From Acidobacteriota bacterium (GTDB lineage: Bacteria; Acidobacteriota; Blastocatellia; Pyrinomonadales; Pyrinomonadaceae): a DNA stretch of 6,268 bases. The stretch's first letter is position 1. Each line of letters starts with the position of its first letter. Below are positions 6,025 to 6,268 of the stretch, piece after piece. The notes under the pieces are model-generated. The model was given only the letters and a program-made list of their open reading frames with translations. It ran no database searches and was not told the origin of the DNA. The position numbers were made by a program, and so were the translations under genes. The DNA is taken from assembly GCA_029777145.1 (NCBI GenBank), contig JAKOSS010000493.1, positions 1-6,268 on the forward strand. Reading direction: 5' to 3'.

Positions 6025-6067
6025 CCAACTTCCTAAACTTCCTAAGCTTCCCCAACTTCCTGAACTT
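6014..6067 (-). repeat. 9-bp iteron array, six units, inverted orientation
   Basis: On the plus strand the units are cctaaactt, ccccaactt, cctaaactt, cctaagctt, ccccaactt and cctgaactt, in exact register. These are the reverse complement of the aagttNNgg iterons after glpK, so the island is bounded by inward-facing arrays. Bases 6042-6067 are also the 3' end of the small minus-strand gene. Confidence 0.88.
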
Positions 6068-6194
6068 TCTTCCGTTCAAGCGTCTTCAGCATCTCGCGGA
6101 TGTCGTGCACGCCTTTGTACGAAACATACGCGGTGACGAAGATGTACCAAACGACGGCAGCGCCCGTCAGGATCATCCAAAAGTAAACGATCAT
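6042..6194 (-). CDS. Small single-helix membrane protein (50 aa)
   Basis: I do not recognise a named family. Residues 2-24 (IVYFWMILTGAAVVWYIFVT and on) form one aromatic-rich membrane helix. An amphipathic, charged tail follows, with KGVHDIREMLKTLERKK at 27-43. Its start overlaps the stop of the upstream membrane-protein gene in an ATGA, and a textbook aaggaggg lies 8 bases upstream, so translation is well supported despite the small size. Together these suggest an accessory subunit of the preceding membrane protein, which is inference from arrangement alone. The last residues, VQEVGEA (44-50), and the TAG stop are encoded by 9-bp repeat units, so the original C-terminus was probably near residue 43. 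The gene converges on glpK across the repeat island. Confidence 0.75.
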   Translation of the reverse strand: MIVYFWMILTGAAVVWYIFVTAYVSYKGVHDIREMLKTLERKKVQEVGEA

Positions 6195-6268
6195 ACTTTG
6201 GCCCTCCTTGGCTTCAGCATCGAGAAAACGACCATCGCGAGCGCCGATCCGACGTACGCCGCGATCCC
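6191..6268 (-). CDS. Membrane protein, C-terminal end only (5' part outside window)
   Basis: Only the last 25 residues are in view. A hydrophobic helix (GIAAYVGSALAMVVFSML) is followed by the basic tail KPRRAKV, as at the end of a multi-helix inner-membrane protein with a cytoplasmic C-terminus, such as a transporter. The stop overlaps the start of the small downstream gene by four bases. The family cannot be named from this fragment. Confidence 0.6.
   Translation of the reverse strand, partial: GIAAYVGSALAMVVFSMLKPRRAKV
6202..6209 (-). promoter_or_regulatory. Strong ribosome binding site of the 50-aa gene
   Basis: On the minus strand aaggaggg is nearly a full anti-16S match, spaced 8 bases from the ATG at 6194 and lying inside the upstream coding sequence. 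It is the strongest Shine-Dalgarno in the window and the main evidence that the small gene is real. Confidence 0.75.

Noticed and set aside
5350..6067. Plasmid or replication origin based on iterons
   Set aside because: There is no rep or dnaA-like gene or DnaA-box cluster nearby, and the 9-mers spread into coding tails, which fits a dispersed repeat family better.

Overview
The window looks like chromosomal DNA of a free-living bacterium with moderately high GC. The long intergenic arrays of degenerate short-word repeats (words such as gtgagcagtaagc, atccgt and aagtttagg) remind me of environmental Acidobacteriota (Blastocatellia/Pyrinomonadaceae-like) genomes. That placement is recognition, not proof. 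There is no phage, CRISPR, tRNA, rRNA or transposase gene in view.

Layout. (1) 2-370 (+) is the C-terminal part of a sugar nucleotidyltransferase; its last codons and stop come from an intergenic repeat unit. (2) 371-817 is a repeat-filled spacer with three repeat families. (3) 818-1963 (+) is a galactokinase-like GHMP kinase. It lies downstream of the nucleotidyltransferase on the same strand, which suggests a sugar-1-phosphate to NDP-sugar salvage pair. Its sugar-binding motif has a Glu-to-Lys change. (4) 1964-2149 is a short spacer with a weak terminator-like hairpin. (5) 2150-2812 (+) is an unrecognised protein with two membrane helices and a soluble C-terminal domain. (6) 2813-3041 is the leader of the glycerol operon and holds a perfect 9-bp inverted repeat. 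(7) 3042-3845 and 3855-5351 (+) are glpF (glycerol facilitator) and glpK (glycerol kinase), tightly coupled: the glpK Shine-Dalgarno overlaps the glpF stop. (8) 5350-6067 is a composite repeat island of 9-bp and 18-bp iterons, a 240-bp tandem duplication with several hairpins (one with a GTGA loop), and a diverged inverted copy. (9) 6042-6268 (-) holds a 50-aa single-helix protein and the C-terminal end of a membrane protein, coupled by an ATGA overlap and converging on glpK.

Function. GlpF admits glycerol and GlpK traps it as glycerol-3-phosphate; no glpD/glpA or regulator gene is in the window. The most unusual content is the repeat island and the way repeat units meet gene 3' ends: one forms the nucleotidyltransferase C-terminus, one begins inside the glpK stop codon, and one encodes the tail and stop of the small minus-strand protein.
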